Source of the DNA: Pempheris klunzingeri
Taxonomy: Eukaryota; Chordata; Actinopteri; Acropomatiformes; Pempheridae
DNA length: 64,000 nt
Direction of reading: 5' to 3'
NCBI RefSeq assembly: GCF_042242105.1
Contig: NC_092016.1
Location: forward strand, 11,918,501-11,982,500
This document shows positions 41,544-55,510 of the stretch, in pieces; positions within the stretch are counted from its first letter, which is position 1, and each line of letters begins with the position of its first letter. Made by a program: the position numbers and the translations under genes. A model generated the notes under the pieces. The model was not told where the DNA came from, searched no databases, and was given only the letters and a program-made list of their open reading frames with translations.

Positions 41544-43820
41544 GTCTGATGCTATGGCAAAATTGGTCCTAAAACCTTCAGGCCATGAAGATGATAAAAT
41601 AAAATAAAGGAATCATTAAGCTGTTTTTGATTTAGTTATTTCACGATCACCTTATCCCTGCATGAAGCCCGTCGCTGTGTTTTTGAGTCGCAAGAAATTT
41701 TGAAATGCAAATCCCAACATGCAAAATAAGTGATTCTTCCCTCATATAAATGTAATGTGAATAATAGTTCATATATCAAATGAATACAAAGTGCGACCAC
41801 TGTAAAAGTAGTGTTTACTGCATTTTCCTTATTCTAACAGCAGCTACATGTTACAGTGCTACAGAAGCCCAAACTGTATATTCTAATGCAGATATGCAAC
41901 AAATGACATGCAAGTTTGTCTGTTTTACCGCTTGAACTATGCAATGAGAAAATCAGGCAGAATGCTATAAATAAAACTCAAAACAGTCTCACAAGATAAA
42001 TCATTTTTATTCAGGATCTCTCAAACCACCACCATATTCCCTGAAATTATGCACATTAATCATCATGGTGAAATGTTTGTGTCAGTGATACTGTTATTCA
42101 GTCATCAGACATCTTATCAGATGTCAGCACAAGATAAATCAGAATTAAGAGCCTTTGGTACAAGTTGTGTATAATCATTATCCACACAGTGTAGATGGTT
42201 TTAATACAAGAAGCTCATGTGAGGAAGCCACACATTTAAAAGCCACTTCAATTGATTAATTTGTCATTAATTTCTAATTTGGATGGAGTACATTTATGAT
42301 CAGTGGACACTTAAGCTATCATTCTCAGCAAAGACATAAAAAATGTGAAATTTCTAAGAACTTCATTGGACAAACCTTAAATATTTGTAGCAATGCTCAG
42401 TTTTGGTCTTGCTCCCACTTTATTCTCAACCTCCACCATTTCCTCTCTCTTATTGATTGTTTGGTCACTATCCAAACTAACTAATTCGAAGGCCCTTTAA
42501 AATCATTTCACAGTCATCAGCCTCCCACAAATCCAGTGCAATCTTCTGTACATGCTCTGCCTCTGTTTGACTTATTTCTCTACAAAATCATGGAATATTC
42601 ACTGTCTGATTTCATCCACAGCAATACCATAACACCCCTTAATAAAACATTTGGTTTGTTTTATTATTGCTGACATTCCCTGTGGCTTTTGAGGGGGTTA
42701 AAAGAAGCTGTCGATGATTGTTTTTATATTGTGAAAGAGGTCTGACTTTAACAGTAGCTCAGACTTTCTCCTCTTTTTCCATCAATGCTCTGCTTACCAT
42801 TTAAACACAGAATACAAAATCTCTGACGGCTTTTGCATATCAAAGCCATTATATCTATTGTAGTACCTTGTAATATTAAAATCTGAACTTCAGAAAGATT
42901 TGAACATTCCCCAGTACTTATTAATCTCTAAACTCTCAGATGTAATCTTCAAGATAGATCACAAAATTTAAAAAGCGTTTTGATCTATTCTCTCTTTAAT
43001 TTAGGGTACACACTGTTCCAGTCAGACGGTTTGACCTCTGTGGAGAAAATTAATCAAAAGTACCAATGAATGGTTTCACCTGTTAGACAGGAGCCTTCCC
43101 CAGTGACTGATGTTTCAGCTGTCAACTGCCTAACTGTACCATGCAGATTAGATATGTAGCAGAACTTGAAGCTGGCTGCCATCTTTACAATTTGCTCTGA
43201 AGTCTCTACACATTGTCCTGACAGACACAAGGCCACTGAGCCGTGCCTAGTTTACCAAAAGCATCTTGCTGCCAAAGTCATCTTTTTCTCCATAAACCAG
43301 GTCTGACAGAGAGGAAAGATTGGTCTTGTCCTATCTTGAGCCCATGGACAGGAATCGTGTGAATTCTAAGTTGCTTTGACAAATTGGATTGTGGGCTCTC
43401 AAGCATATCAGACTTGACTATAATCATGGACCATGAAACATCTACACCATGGTTGTCTTTCCTGGGGTTCAGGACCTCCACAACGTGTCGCAAAATGATC
43501 ATTAGGATAGGGGAAAACTAAATCTGGTGGTATAACTAAATGGTATTTATATATTTATTTATTCATTTGTTCATTCATTTATTTAGATTTTTATTTTTTC
43601 AATTTTACTCTTTAAGTGTTGTGTTTGGAGTGTAAAAAAGCATAAAAATGGTATATTACAACTGAAAAGAGTGAATTAACATTTAACAATTAACATTCAT
43701 CTTGGAATCTGTGTTCTATTATGCAAACATAGAGTAATCTTAGAGTAATCTTTTAATGCCCTTACTTGTGGGCGCAAAAGCAATCTAATCAGAAAATGAT
43801 TATATTTGAGCAAATGATAA

Positions 43821-44048
43821 TACACTGTTGCCCATAAAGTTGGAGTAATTGTTCAATACCCCCAATTTTGTTAAAGCCTGAATACACAGTTTGCAAAGGT
43901 TAATTGTGGTTTAAGTTGTACTGTGATATGTTTGGAAGAGTTTGATCAATAAAGTTGAGAAGATATACACTTTATTTATCAAGAATAAATCACATTGTCA
44001 CAATCATTTCATGAAAAGAGGTAAAAAATATTTTATTCCAACAGTGTA
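43821..44048. mobile_element. Tc1/mariner-type MITE
   Basis: 228 bp bounded by a perfect 10-bp inverted repeat, TACACTGTTG and CAACAGTGTA, starting and ending at TA as expected for TA target duplication. The left end continues CCCATAAAGTTGGAGTAAT, and the right end read inward gives GAATAAAAT, matching a terminal sequence common in teleost Tc1-like non-autonomous elements. No transposase. Confidence 0.8.
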
Positions 44049-44499
44049 TTTCATATTTTCTCATTTACCTTTACTGGTAATCAGGCAGATCCTTTGTATG
44101 TGGTGCTGTAACCATTAGAAAATTACAATTGAGTCTCCTTCAATCAAAAATAAATTTGCTTATAATTACTTAAGTTGGAGCTCCAACCAATTTCAAGTTT
44201 ACCTTATCCAGTCAGTCACGATTACTGACAACACCTGTGCGGGGGTCTTACCAGTGTGTGATATGAAGACTAGTTCACATACACTGAGAATGGAGGGGAG
44301 ACATCTTGTCTCCAGCAGCTAAACTTAAAACAGGGATAATAGGATATGTTTTTTCAATGAGGAAGACGAAGAAGATGTAATTTTAAGACTTTTTAATTGA
44401 ATTTTTATGTTGGAAATTCTATCAGTGCCAAATTGTCATCCAAAACAGAGTATTTTCATTATCTGAACATGTCTGGAAGGGATCTCTAAAAGATTCAGA

Positions 44500-44830
44500 G
44501 ACATTTCTCTCCAGAGTCAGTGTCCCTGATTCTCTGGATGATCCACAGACCTCGCTGTCAACTGTTGTCTGAGCTGTTGTCTGAGGGATATTTCTTTGTT
44601 AGGATGCAGTTACGAAGAAAACTGTTGAGTGTGAAGTCTGTGGATCATCCGGACAAAAGGGGACTGTTGATGTTGCTTCAGATATGTTGCCATTCTTCAA
44701 AGCTGTGAGCACCACAAATGAAATTACACTTATCTCCATTTTAATTTAGTGGCAGCAGAAATCTCAGAGACAGATATTTCAAATAAAGACTCTGGGCAAC
44801 TAAAACCAAAACCATGTTTATTCTACTCTA
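44500..44830. repeat. dispersed repeat with internal hairpin
   Basis: Contains a perfect 15-bp inverted pair, GGATGATCCACAGAC at 44536-44550 and its complement at 44636-44650, about 85 nt apart, followed by GGCAGCAGAAATCTCAGAGA. I recall similar sequence as a teleost repeat but cannot name it. The boundaries are guesses. Confidence 0.45.
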
Positions 44831-47084
44831 TTCATTTTGATTTTTCTGTCTCCCTTCTTCCAGCTCAATTGGCAGACAATCACATTTTTCACGTGTACCA
44901 ATCAGATTTTGCCTCTGAGTTTGAGGCAGAGATGCTTCAATCTCTGTGAGCCAATCATCTCGTTGAAATAAACAAATACCACACAGCCTCACACTATGTT
45001 GTCTTCCTTTTCCTGCTTTGTGTTTTTCATATTTAATATTTCTCCTGTCTCTCTTTCTTTCTCCATCTGTACTGTACATCTAAATCTATGGCTGCGTACA
45101 TAATGTGTATTTATGTTTGTTGATCAACCGCAGCTGTAAATCGAATGTTGGAAAGTAATAAACTTGGAAGTAAGTTAAGTGGAACTGGTCAGCTTCATTG
45201 CTTTCAATTATTATTATGAAGTAAATGCAGATTGAACAGTGTAATAGCTATAGAATAATGAGACCATCAACGCTCAGATTGTTTCCCTATAGGACTCGGT
45301 TTCACTATGCAATTCTGTCTGCCACCGGGTACAATCTCAGCTTGATTTACAGCACAAAGGAAGTGCATCAACCATTGCACAACCAAAGTGCCGCTCAGAG
45401 GGCAGTCTTTGTACTTAATCAGTACATAACACAACCTGCTTACTTATTAATACAACCAGATGTTTTACTCTGCCTTTATCGCAGCACAGAAAGGAGGCCT
45501 CTCTAAAATGGGACGAAGTGAATGTTAGTATATTCTGTTATGATGGATGAAGAAGCTGATAAGCAGACAGATGGTTGAATATCTGAAGATGGTGTTCCAG
45601 TTGTCTTTGTGACAGCAGCGCAATAATACCACTTGGAAATGCCACTTTAAATCTCAAAAACTGAAAAAAAAAAAAAAAATCTGCTGTCATTTCAGTGTCT
45701 GGTTGATGTGACCATCTCCACTAGATTCACGTCCTCACACGTGTATTCAACTTTTCCTCCACATGATATATTCATTGATTATTATTTAAGCCTTCCTTTT
45801 GTACTTTGGGTGGACTGACCCTTTAGCTGTCAGAAGAGGAAAGGCAAAAGGAAGAAAAAAGGTCAGAAATCACTTCACAGCAAACACACATTGGGGAAGA
45901 TGGTCACTTTTACAACAGACAACACATATAGGCCAACATCTTACAGCCCCAGAGTTTCAGTCCAGCACTCAGCAGGCAACAGATGAGACATAAAAGGAAC
46001 AAACTGAGATGCACTGATCGAGGACAAGCAGCAGTGCTGGAAAACAAGAATACGTCATGTCTTGTTTGATGCTTTGGATTTGTTGCCTCATCCACCACTA
46101 CTTTGTTTGGGGAGTTAGGGATTTGTGGTCTGGGATTACAGCAGGCCACAAAGGCAGCTTCTGAAGCAGCCGATAACAGCAGCCAGTTGCTCCAGCTGAG
46201 AAGAGAGGCCAATAGTTGAGGGCCCAAACATGCAAATCTGTCCAATGACTAACAGAATTGTAGCCACAGGATGGGACAGCAATGTAAGGGCAAGCTGTAG
46301 CTCAGGAACTGCTTTCAGTCTTTGTAAGAACTGTTGAATGCTAATAAGCATCCTATTTTCCTTTTATTCAGTGAGATTCCCTCGCCAGTCCACATTCAAG
46401 GGAATCACCTGCAACACATTGACTTCATTTTCAAGCTTTGGCCCATTTAGTCATTTTTACAGAATCAAATTTATGTAGCTAATTGTTTCCCTCACCTTGA
46501 GTGTCCTCCCCCTGGACAGGATGGAGTTTATTGGTGTGCAGACTAATGCAGATATCTTACTTTAATTTTCCAAAAATTCAGAGCTCTTTAAGTGTTTAGA
46601 ATGTGCTTTAAGTGATGTGTTTTCTTCTTGACTAGTGGCTAGCATGGATGGAGGCAAATCTTTGAAGAGATTACAGTAATAAACCATGGATGAAAAGGAT
46701 CAAAAGAAAACAAAGGATAACTCAAGGAGGGGCGAAATTACTTCACAAGAGGATTTTTCCAAAAAAGACTATGCTTGCAGATCCTTGAGTGGTGTTATGG
46801 ATTTTCATGTTTCATACAGAACATAATGTCCCTTAGCCATTGGCAATGGGAAGGTGGAGCTGTGCCCTTCTGTTTGGGAAAGATAACTCAGTGAGCTATA
46901 TAGAGGCAAAGGCAACTGTGTCTTCTGTTACTTTTGGGCAGATGTAGTTCATCTGGAGCCGGGCCAGAGACGGCACACAGAGGACTGCATGCGCTGAATG
47001 TGACTGCAAACACATTTCTGATAAAGTATGAAAAAAAACGTCCAACACTCAGCTGAACTCAGGCAGAACAAGTGCTTGTGAATA

Positions 47085-47200
47085 CGTACACCCGACTACT
47101 GTACTTAAGTGCCAATTTGAGCTACTGTACTTGTACTTTACGTGAGTACTTTCATGCCACTTTATACTTATATTCCACTACATTTGTGTACAAGTGTACA
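47085..47200. repeat. teleost dispersed repeat (ACTTGTACTTTA type), fragment
   Basis: Contains CTACTGTACTTGTACTTTA, GAGTACTTTCATGCCACTTT and ATTCCACTACATTTGTGTAC, all parts of a repeat common in percomorph genomes. Confidence 0.65.
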
Positions 47201-49721
47201 TTTCACTTGAGAGATTAAATTAGGGTATATTTAGAGATTAAATATACCCAACAATATGTAAAATTTGAGTATACATATATCTATATATATAGATATATAT
47301 ATGACTGTAGCGCCTCCATCCCATACAAAGGGCTGATGATGTTGTTTGGTACCAAAAAAAGGATGTTTAAGAAGCAGGTCGAGAGCAAGGAGTTAAAAAA
47401 AGGCAAAAGCTTACTGAAACAAAGACAAAATGAAACCTGGGAAATTTAACAAATTAAAGGGAATCAGAGAGAACAAAGCAACTAATACAACCTGCAGCCG
47501 CTCAGCAAGCTGCTAACATTTCCTCAACTCAAGTGAAGAGCCTTTTACTATCTCAGCCTCACTGGACTGGAACCTGCCACCTGTCAGGTAGAGGATGGGC
47601 TACACTGAGCACACACACACATCAACAGCAAACATAATCAGCAAAACATTGGTGTTTTTTTAGATTTGAAGATACTGCTGACCACATAATTTATCCTTGG
47701 GCACCCAAACATACTGAGAAAAGCACAAAATTTTACTGTATATATATTTTGCGAAAAAACTGTTGTAGCCATTCTTCCCACATCTTAACAGCACCCAGCT
47801 CCGCCCTGCTAAGACTGATCAAAACACCAAAACATCTCACGCACAATACATTGAACCCATTTCAACAAATTATAATCCTATGAACAGCAATAAAGGAAGC
47901 AGATCAAACAAACATGTTCATTGTATAATCAAACAAATTGAAACATCAGACTGAAATTAAATCATAAAGCAGACAGAAAAGACGGATGAGTGAAAGAAGG
48001 GGAGAGGAAACCTTTTGACACTGACCCTTTGAATGTATACTTTAAAGAGCGTAAAGAGTGAAAAATTCTAAATTGGGATTTTGGATGTCTGACATTGCAC
48101 ATAAACATCCAAAAAAAAGCGACACAGAGGGTCTAATGCTTCCCTGATAGCATAGAAACTCAATAGGCCGTGCAAACCTTTTAAAAAGCACATTTTGATA
48201 CAGTTGAGTGGCTCGGGAGTGTCAGCAGAGTTTTATTGAGGCTAATAGTGAGATTTGAGTGACTGCAGAGGTGTCGATTGGAGGTGTAGGTGACTACAGA
48301 TCTCTTCAGTGTTGAGAGCTATGTTGGACATGAGCTGTTCTTAAATCCTGAGCATTAATATATTACACCTTTGACAATATTCATGACATTCCCTGTTTGG
48401 TCATGTTTTACCTCCCAGTTGTTTTGTCATATGTTTCCTGCAACATGTCTTTATTTGAATGTAGTGTCAGTCAGTGACACTAAATTAAAGCTAAATCTGG
48501 TGTAATACAACATTTTTCTATGTATCATTCAATTCCATGAAAAGACAAATATCAGCAATGTCTCAGTCTGTCTCATGGGTGAGTCTGACTTCTCTATCCT
48601 GTCCGTGGCACTCAAGATGTAAATCTTTAAAAAGCCTCACAAATGCAGTTTTAAATTTTTAAAAAAGGCTGAGTACTTTCATAAACCAGGTGGACACTGA
48701 AGATTTCTGCAAATGTTACCGGAGTAAATGGTGCATTTGTTGGGATCTAATTTCAGCGGTGGATTAAAACACATTCTAGTAACTATTTACAGCGGGAGGG
48801 GTGTATGTGGGGCAAAGCAAAGTTATGTGCCTATAATCAGTGTAATGAAGGAATATGTCACTCTGTACAACACTGTGGCTCACTGATGTGTTTTTAACAG
48901 TGTTTAGACAACAATGAAAGTCTAAGGCACAGAGGAATTAAGCTACATCAGATATTGGATGCACAGACAATAACTTAGTCGGGTCAGCTTGTTCTTTGTT
49001 TTAATCTTTTCAACATAAGAAAAATGTAAAATATCACCAGGCATTTACCGTAAACAGTCAGTTCACTGTACCCTCACAAGCCTCCGATCCCCATGTAAGA
49101 CACACACCTTTGTTAAATGTCACTGTAAGAAACTAGATTTAGTGCTAGGTTTCCGAGTCTTCCATGTGGAAAATCAAAAGGGGAATCTTGTCTGTCTTGG
49201 GAAACATCAGGATGGCAAATCGTGAAGTTGCTCTGCGATATGTAGTGATGCCTGAGACCTTGCTAAAAGACTTTCTGCCATTAATCATCCGTCAACTTCC
49301 TCTCTAAACTGGAGCGCACATCTGTCATAGGCAGATGGGGATATGTCAGTACAGGTGGATTTTCAACAATCATCTGAATACTGAAGCAGAACCTCGTTCT
49401 ACCTGCTCTGACATGATCTTTTTTTTTTCCTGGTTCAGAGGAGAGCTGAGGTGTTCACCCTTGCAGAAAAATATAGGATCTAATTATAATAATTACACCG
49501 TTCTGGGCAATTTACCCTGTTTCAATTCATATAATTTTGAATGTTGCAGCCATGTATGACAAGCAGACTGAAAATCCTTGTATAGAATTAGAAAAGAGAC
49601 ATTTCATATAACTGTCCTACAGGTTACATACCTGTTAAAGATATTTCTTTCGAAGCATAGGAGTATTTCATAATTAGTTATAGGAATTTTGAGGTGTTGC
49701 CTCACCGTCAAACTTACTTAC

Positions 49722-49722
<1 letters not shown>

Positions 49723-49758
<36 letters not shown>
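49723..49758. repeat. (GT)n microsatellite
   Basis: About 17 GT units immediately upstream of a G-rich tract and the probable promoter at 49.8 kb. Confidence 0.95.
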
Positions 49759-49760
<2 letters not shown>

Positions 49761-49789
49761 TTAGGTGGTGGTGGTGGGGGCTTGGCGAT

Positions 49790-49845
49790 GAGGAGGGGGT
49801 GGGGTGGGGGTGCAGCATCAGCATCAGCGCCCATGACGTCACCAG
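49790..49845 (+). promoter_or_regulatory. promoter with CRE and RE1-like site
   Basis: A G-rich run is followed by a degenerate match to the REST/NRSF RE1 element at 49811-49831 (about 15 of 21 positions, both half-sites partly kept) and a perfect CRE, TGACGTCA, at 49834-49841. This lies just before a GC-rich stretch that ends in a strong splice donor. Confidence 0.4.
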
Positions 49846-49849
49846 AGTT

Positions 49850-50114
49850 TAAAGTGGGCCGCGCTTCTCCCAGTGATGAAGAGGAGGGAGAAGAGGCAGC
49901 GAGCAGCGGAGGCTCCTCTCACAACACCTGACTCCTGCAAGTCGCTGCGTACAGACACATTCCAGTTTGAACTCTAGAAACTACCTGCTCCAAACCACCT
50001 GCATTTTTTTTTTCTCTTTTTTTAATTGAAGATGGAAGAAAGTGTCGCACCGTGGACCCGCTGAATGCTCTTTTGTTGAGGGCGATAACTTTAAACCTCA
50101 GGTTCTCCCGAAGG
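49850..50114 (+). other. probable non-coding first exon of a + strand gene
   Basis: GC-rich DNA in an AT-rich neighbourhood ends at AAGG|GTGAGT (donor at 50115). No long frame crosses it, but short upstream frames begin at ATGs 49833 and 50032, as is common in long 5' leaders. In human, MEGF11 lies beyond TIPIN and DIS3L with a matching orientation, so megf11 is a possible owner. This is inferred from synteny only. Confidence 0.4.
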
Positions 50115-53100
50115 GTGAGTTCAAATGCATTTTCCTGAAGAAAAAAAAAAAAAAAAAAACGGCTTGATTTAATCGGTAAAGGAGGCTAATGATGCTGCAG
50201 CATGCATGTCAACACCATCGACTGTATCTGTGGTGATTAAGAGCTTTGCAGATGTTTGTTAAAAGAGATGAACTGCTTTGGTTATGCATTTGTTTGCGTT
50301 CTTGCAGTAACTTGGGGAGCAGTCTTATAGCATTTGGAAACCGCTGCTGTTGGCTGGTTGATGTGACAAATTGTGCTTTCTATTTAATTAGGCTATTGGC
50401 GGGTCTGTCCCATGGATATGTGCGCACTGTGCCAAAGAAAAAGGGCTGTATCATCCCGGAGAGTTTTCTAATCCGCTGCAGCCATGTATTGTTGTTATTT
50501 TTTTATATGCCTCGTAGCCTGTATGTACTGCCAGGAAAACTATTAGTTTGAATATACGTAGACTTAAAAGGCTGTTGTAATGCACTGGATGCTGATCATG
50601 TCGAAGAGTCTTATTGGATGCATAGGCAGCTGGTTTGAACTGCTTCAATATAAGTTGTGATTATTTTGTGGTAATGGATTTCCTGTTTCTGATTTTGGTT
50701 TGGTGACTGTAGCTAATTTCTTTGTTCTTATTATGCATTTGACATTAACATTGGTTTGAGTGATGCCCATAATAACTCCAGTGTCACAGTGTCTTTCTCA
50801 GCCGAGATTAATTTCTCGGTGGGGATTTTCGATCACTTTTTGCTCCTCAAAGTCAAGGATGGGGAGTGAATCCAGCAGCTGTGATGAACATTTTGATTCA
50901 GTCCAGGATGAGGATCACATGCAGTATATGCTGTGTCATTTTTGAGCCACTAGATGACAACAGAGTGCAAGCTAAGGCAGCTGATTAAACTTGCATTAGT
51001 CTGTTAGTCAATGGAGCTGATCTGCACCGTGGTTTAATAATGGAATCTTTACTGCTGTTGATTTCCTTTGCGGAGACATAAATAGCTCAAGACAGCTTTT
51101 TTTAAATCAATTATTTTTGTTATCAAATCACTAACATTAGGTGCACACACTCACACACACTCATACACCCTAACTCGCTTGCGCTCCCTCTCTCATTTGA
51201 CACAACAGGAGCCCTACAGTAGCTACTGTTGTTCTGCCCTGTTGGAGCTGCATACATTGTTGCTCACGCTCTGCATGGGTCCCCCGCATTATAGCAATTT
51301 GTCACAAAGTCATTTATCATAAATGCACCTTGACACTACAGCAATGCAGGTTTTGTTTTGACCCCGAGGTGGATACTTATTGTACATAAGCCCACATTTT
51401 CATAGATTTAGATTTGCTTGTTCTTTGTTATCTTTTGTCAATTGCCTTAAGTCATTTAAAAATAAATAAACAATGGCTACAAATTTACAGCCTTTACAAT
51501 TTTCACAATTTTAGCACTCTTGGTTCTTTTTCGCATCCACAGCCACATGCAAAAATATAGAATTCACATCATTTTTAACTTCCAAATGCTGTTTGCCTTT
51601 CTATTAAGGAGTTAGATGATTGGAATCAAAGTCAAAACTATTTTCAATCAACTGAGGCAACAAAACAAAACCAGTTTTGATTTTGGAGCATCATGGCCAG
51701 AATAACATAAAATGTGTGCAAATGTCTCTCACATTTTGATTTTCATTTGTTTATGACATCCATGTAGCTTTATTTCAGGCTGTCGAACAAGCAGTCTAAA
51801 TCCACATAAACAATGTGCCTCAAAAATGTTTCCTTGAGCATAAATAACCACTTTGTTTTCTGGCTTGTGACAATGCATTTTTTCAGCAAATCCAATGAGT
51901 TCTATACTGTTTGTTTAGCTAAAGACATATGGTAATTCTTCAGTTTAGATTGCCTGATTTGGAGATACGTGGTCTTTTTTAGGCAGCATTATTTGGTCAG
52001 TGAACAGGAAGTCGTTTCATCATTATGCACGTTTATACAACCGTTTTATTAACTGTAATTTTGAAAAATCTGAACAATAATAACCAATTAATTAAATATT
52101 TATCAAATCTATTAAATATTGAAATTGTATTTGTATGTGTAGAGCGTTTATGTGGTCATATAAACATTGCTTTTATTGGACTCACATACACTCATTTCCC
52201 CTTACACATTTCAGTGTGTAAGGGAATTGCAAGCACTTTGATGTACTGTAGCATCTTCAGTGAGCTTTAATGTCATTTTTCCCTCTATTAAAGTGGCCAT
52301 TTACAAAAACTGCTCTTATCTCTAAGCCGTTGTTGTGCTCTATCTGATGGTTCTCCAAGGTAAGGTAAGGCTCAAGCTGTGATTTCATACAACTTTTTCC
52401 AGCCATAAGAGGTCATTCTGCCAGAAAACAAATTGATACTCAGTTCAGCTTCAGTGGCCTCAGCTCTCAGTAGAGCCAAGGACGACATTTACCACAGAGA
52501 GGCTGTGAATTCTGACGTTATTTAATGAGAAGTGAGCAGACACATCTTTGTCTCATTTTCTTAGCTCATCCCAAGCGACGGAGCCTTCAAGGGCACATAA
52601 GTGGCTTGCACATTAGTAGTTTTTTTTTGTTGTGTGCGCTTTACAGTCTAGTAAACCCTTTCAACTGGAAATCCTGACGTCTGGCTCAATCAATACGTTT
52701 AATTAGTGCTGATTAATGAAAGAGTGCGACTATGAAAGGCTGACAGCTCTCTCGCTTCACAAGGACAAATTACTGGCAAACAGGGAGAAATTGTTTGCTT
52801 TTACATAGTAATAGCAATTCACACTGTAGAGTAGGCATAATGAAAAAATGTACTAGATTAGTGTGAAAGTACTATTCACATTTCTGTTTGATTTAGGCGG
52901 CCATGCTAATTCATTCTTTAATTATTCAATAAATGCAATTAAGACTTGATCAGCTGTTGGTTTGGACCCATTTAAGATCAATAATCCCTCAATCACAACA
53001 CTCAAAACATTCATAAGCACATATGCTGAAGACTAGTTTTCCCCGCAGGCTAGATGTGTCGATGGGGAATAGTCTCCAGCGGCATAACAGGGTATGCAGT

Positions 53101-55444
53101 GCATACACTGTGCTATAGGATAATGACTGTATTTGGTCCTGTTACAAGGACAAATCATAATAGTCAGCTCAGCATTATAAACTTGACACTGATTTTAAGA
53201 ACTACTTGTGAACACCTCAGTATACTGTAATATTTCAAGGCCAAGTTTCTTGAGGGTTTGTTGTTTTGAACACTGTTCTCTGTCAAAGCCCTTCAAAACT
53301 ACAGCTCCAATGACCTTTATTCTGCAAATTAAGCTGTTTTTGCCTCACACTGACTGATAGATCTTATTATTTTGGCAAAAGTGCATTGAGCATTGAACAA
53401 ATACCCCGGAGTCATAGCAACTACATTAACAGAAGTTAATGAAATATATGGAGGCAGGATCTGGACTTTGCTTTACTCTTGAAAGCTGTGGCATTTACAT
53501 TTTGCACATCTGTAGAAAGGGAATGAAAACAGTCTAAAACAGCATACACCCACATCTTATTTTTTATCTCTCCTTATTTCAAACTTATCTAAGCTTCAGC
53601 CAATAGTGTATTGTTTGACTATAAAAGGAGACACAGGCCTGTTTAAGTCCTTTTTGTCGTGCATTTTTTTCCTTGTGAGATGGATTTACAAAGAAAAGCC
53701 ATGGCTGTGCATGTTTTGCATCACAACAAAGTTAAAGAAGTGCAAATTGATGCTAAATTTTTAAGGCCACAGGATTTTGCTCCTAAAACAGCATAGTTAG
53801 CTGGCATTGAAAAATAAGAAGAAATCTGCAATTTAGATTCAGCTTCAATTCTATGTTAGCTGTCCCAAAGGTCTGACCATGTCTGCATCTGATTATGCTT
53901 GCAATGCATTTAATTAATAATTCGACAATGCACGGCATTGATGTCGGTCAGCCAACGCTCTGCAGGGGAATAGATTTCCCGAGCCTGATATCCAGCCACA
54001 GCCTCTTAGCAAGGAGCAGAAACGATGAGCTCAGGCAGATTTCAGATACAGGAGCTCCACGGTGGAGCTGCCTTAATCCCCCCTCCCTCAGGTGCAACCG
54101 TTCCTGGGGAGGAATGCCACAGACTGCAGCTCACCATCGATGCTCGGCCATGCTCTGATTAATGCACTCATCAGTTCTTTTCTTGTTTGTTTTAATGACA
54201 AGCATGTCCCTTGTGGGAATCCGGTGACTTTTTGCAAATACTGCTGATGCTTACACTTGCCACTTTTTTTTTCTTCTTGTCTTGTGCAAGGACCGCTGCC
54301 ATAAAGCCTGAGTCTTTTGACATGACTAGGCTGTCAGTTACAGTGCAGGGAACCACACGACACATTTTCCAGCAGAGATACAGGAAATGCATGAGCTGAG
54401 GAAATGAGCAGTGATAACATCTCAGTGTGTTGGGATGTGTTGTGCTTTGTTGATAAGGCTATTATTCATCATTATGCCTTAGACAGCAAAAATCCACTCT
54501 CCACCTCAGGCATATGCTTTTTACGCATAGTTTACTCACTGCTTTACATGTGCAGTTCAGTTGTACTGGCTTTAATTGCGAATTACTGTGGAGTTTAAAA
54601 ATGATTTAATCTCCCATTTAGACTGTAGAGAAAAGGAAAGATATCTTAAATGTTGGCTAATCTAATTCTGTTGAGAGGAAAGGTTGTTGAGTGGAAGTAG
54701 AGAATTGAAATGTGGTTCTCTCAGAAACATGCTGAAATTTAATATTTAATGTTAATTTGACAGCATCAAAAAGGTACTGAGAGGCACTAAGAGTGTTTTA
54801 AAATGTTGAGAAAATCTGATAAAATGGATGTGATTCATTTTATAAAAGCCCCAAGAAATGTTATGTAGACGATGATTCATAATTCTGATCAAAGAACAAG
54901 GTCGTTTTCATTATGTGACAAATAAAATCCTAACAATACCCATATTTGTCAGAGGCTAAACAAACTCAAACATTTCCTAGCATCCCGCAGTTTGAACATT
55001 GCATGGCTCCAAAATGTCTTGAAACTTCTTTTCAACGCTTGTTTCAACTTGTTTCCTTATCATCATTTTCCTATATTATTGTAACTAACGTGAAACACTC
55101 ACTTTAACATCAGCTCTTGAGGCCACAAAATTGTACCCTTTGTGTTTGAATAAGTACCACAGTGAGTCCTGTATGTGTCAGAAAGCTAGCTGACATGGTA
55201 ATTATTATTCACATTTCACATTATACAGTAATTCTGCAACATGATCGATGATGGATGGTCATCATCCTGACAAATGCAGACAGGGAGGAGTTGTGGTCAT
55301 GCCACATTTGGCTGCCTATATGTGATTGATGATTAAAGTGGACAAATGATTCACTGTGCTCAACTGTCCATTAATAGTGTGATGCCTATTAGAGTGTGAT
55401 ACCTTGCCTCTGGCACCTTTCAGAGAGGGACCTCATTGTAGTAT

Positions 55445-55445
<1 letters not shown>

Positions 55446-55485
<40 letters not shown>

Positions 55486-55510
55486 GTCTGTGTGTGTGTG
55501 TGTGGGGGGG
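55446..55510. repeat. (TC)n-(TG)n-G compound microsatellite
   Basis: TC repeat passing into TG repeat and a run of nine to ten G. Confidence 0.95.

Larger units (their letters stand above)
41261..49700. other. intergenic DNA right of map2k1
   Basis: AT-rich, with no convincing exon on either strand. Human gene order would predict tipin and dis3l here; I recognise neither. It contains a TTTTTA repeat, a Tc1-type MITE, a hairpin-bearing repeat and a fragment of a teleost repeat, listed separately. Confidence 0.65.
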
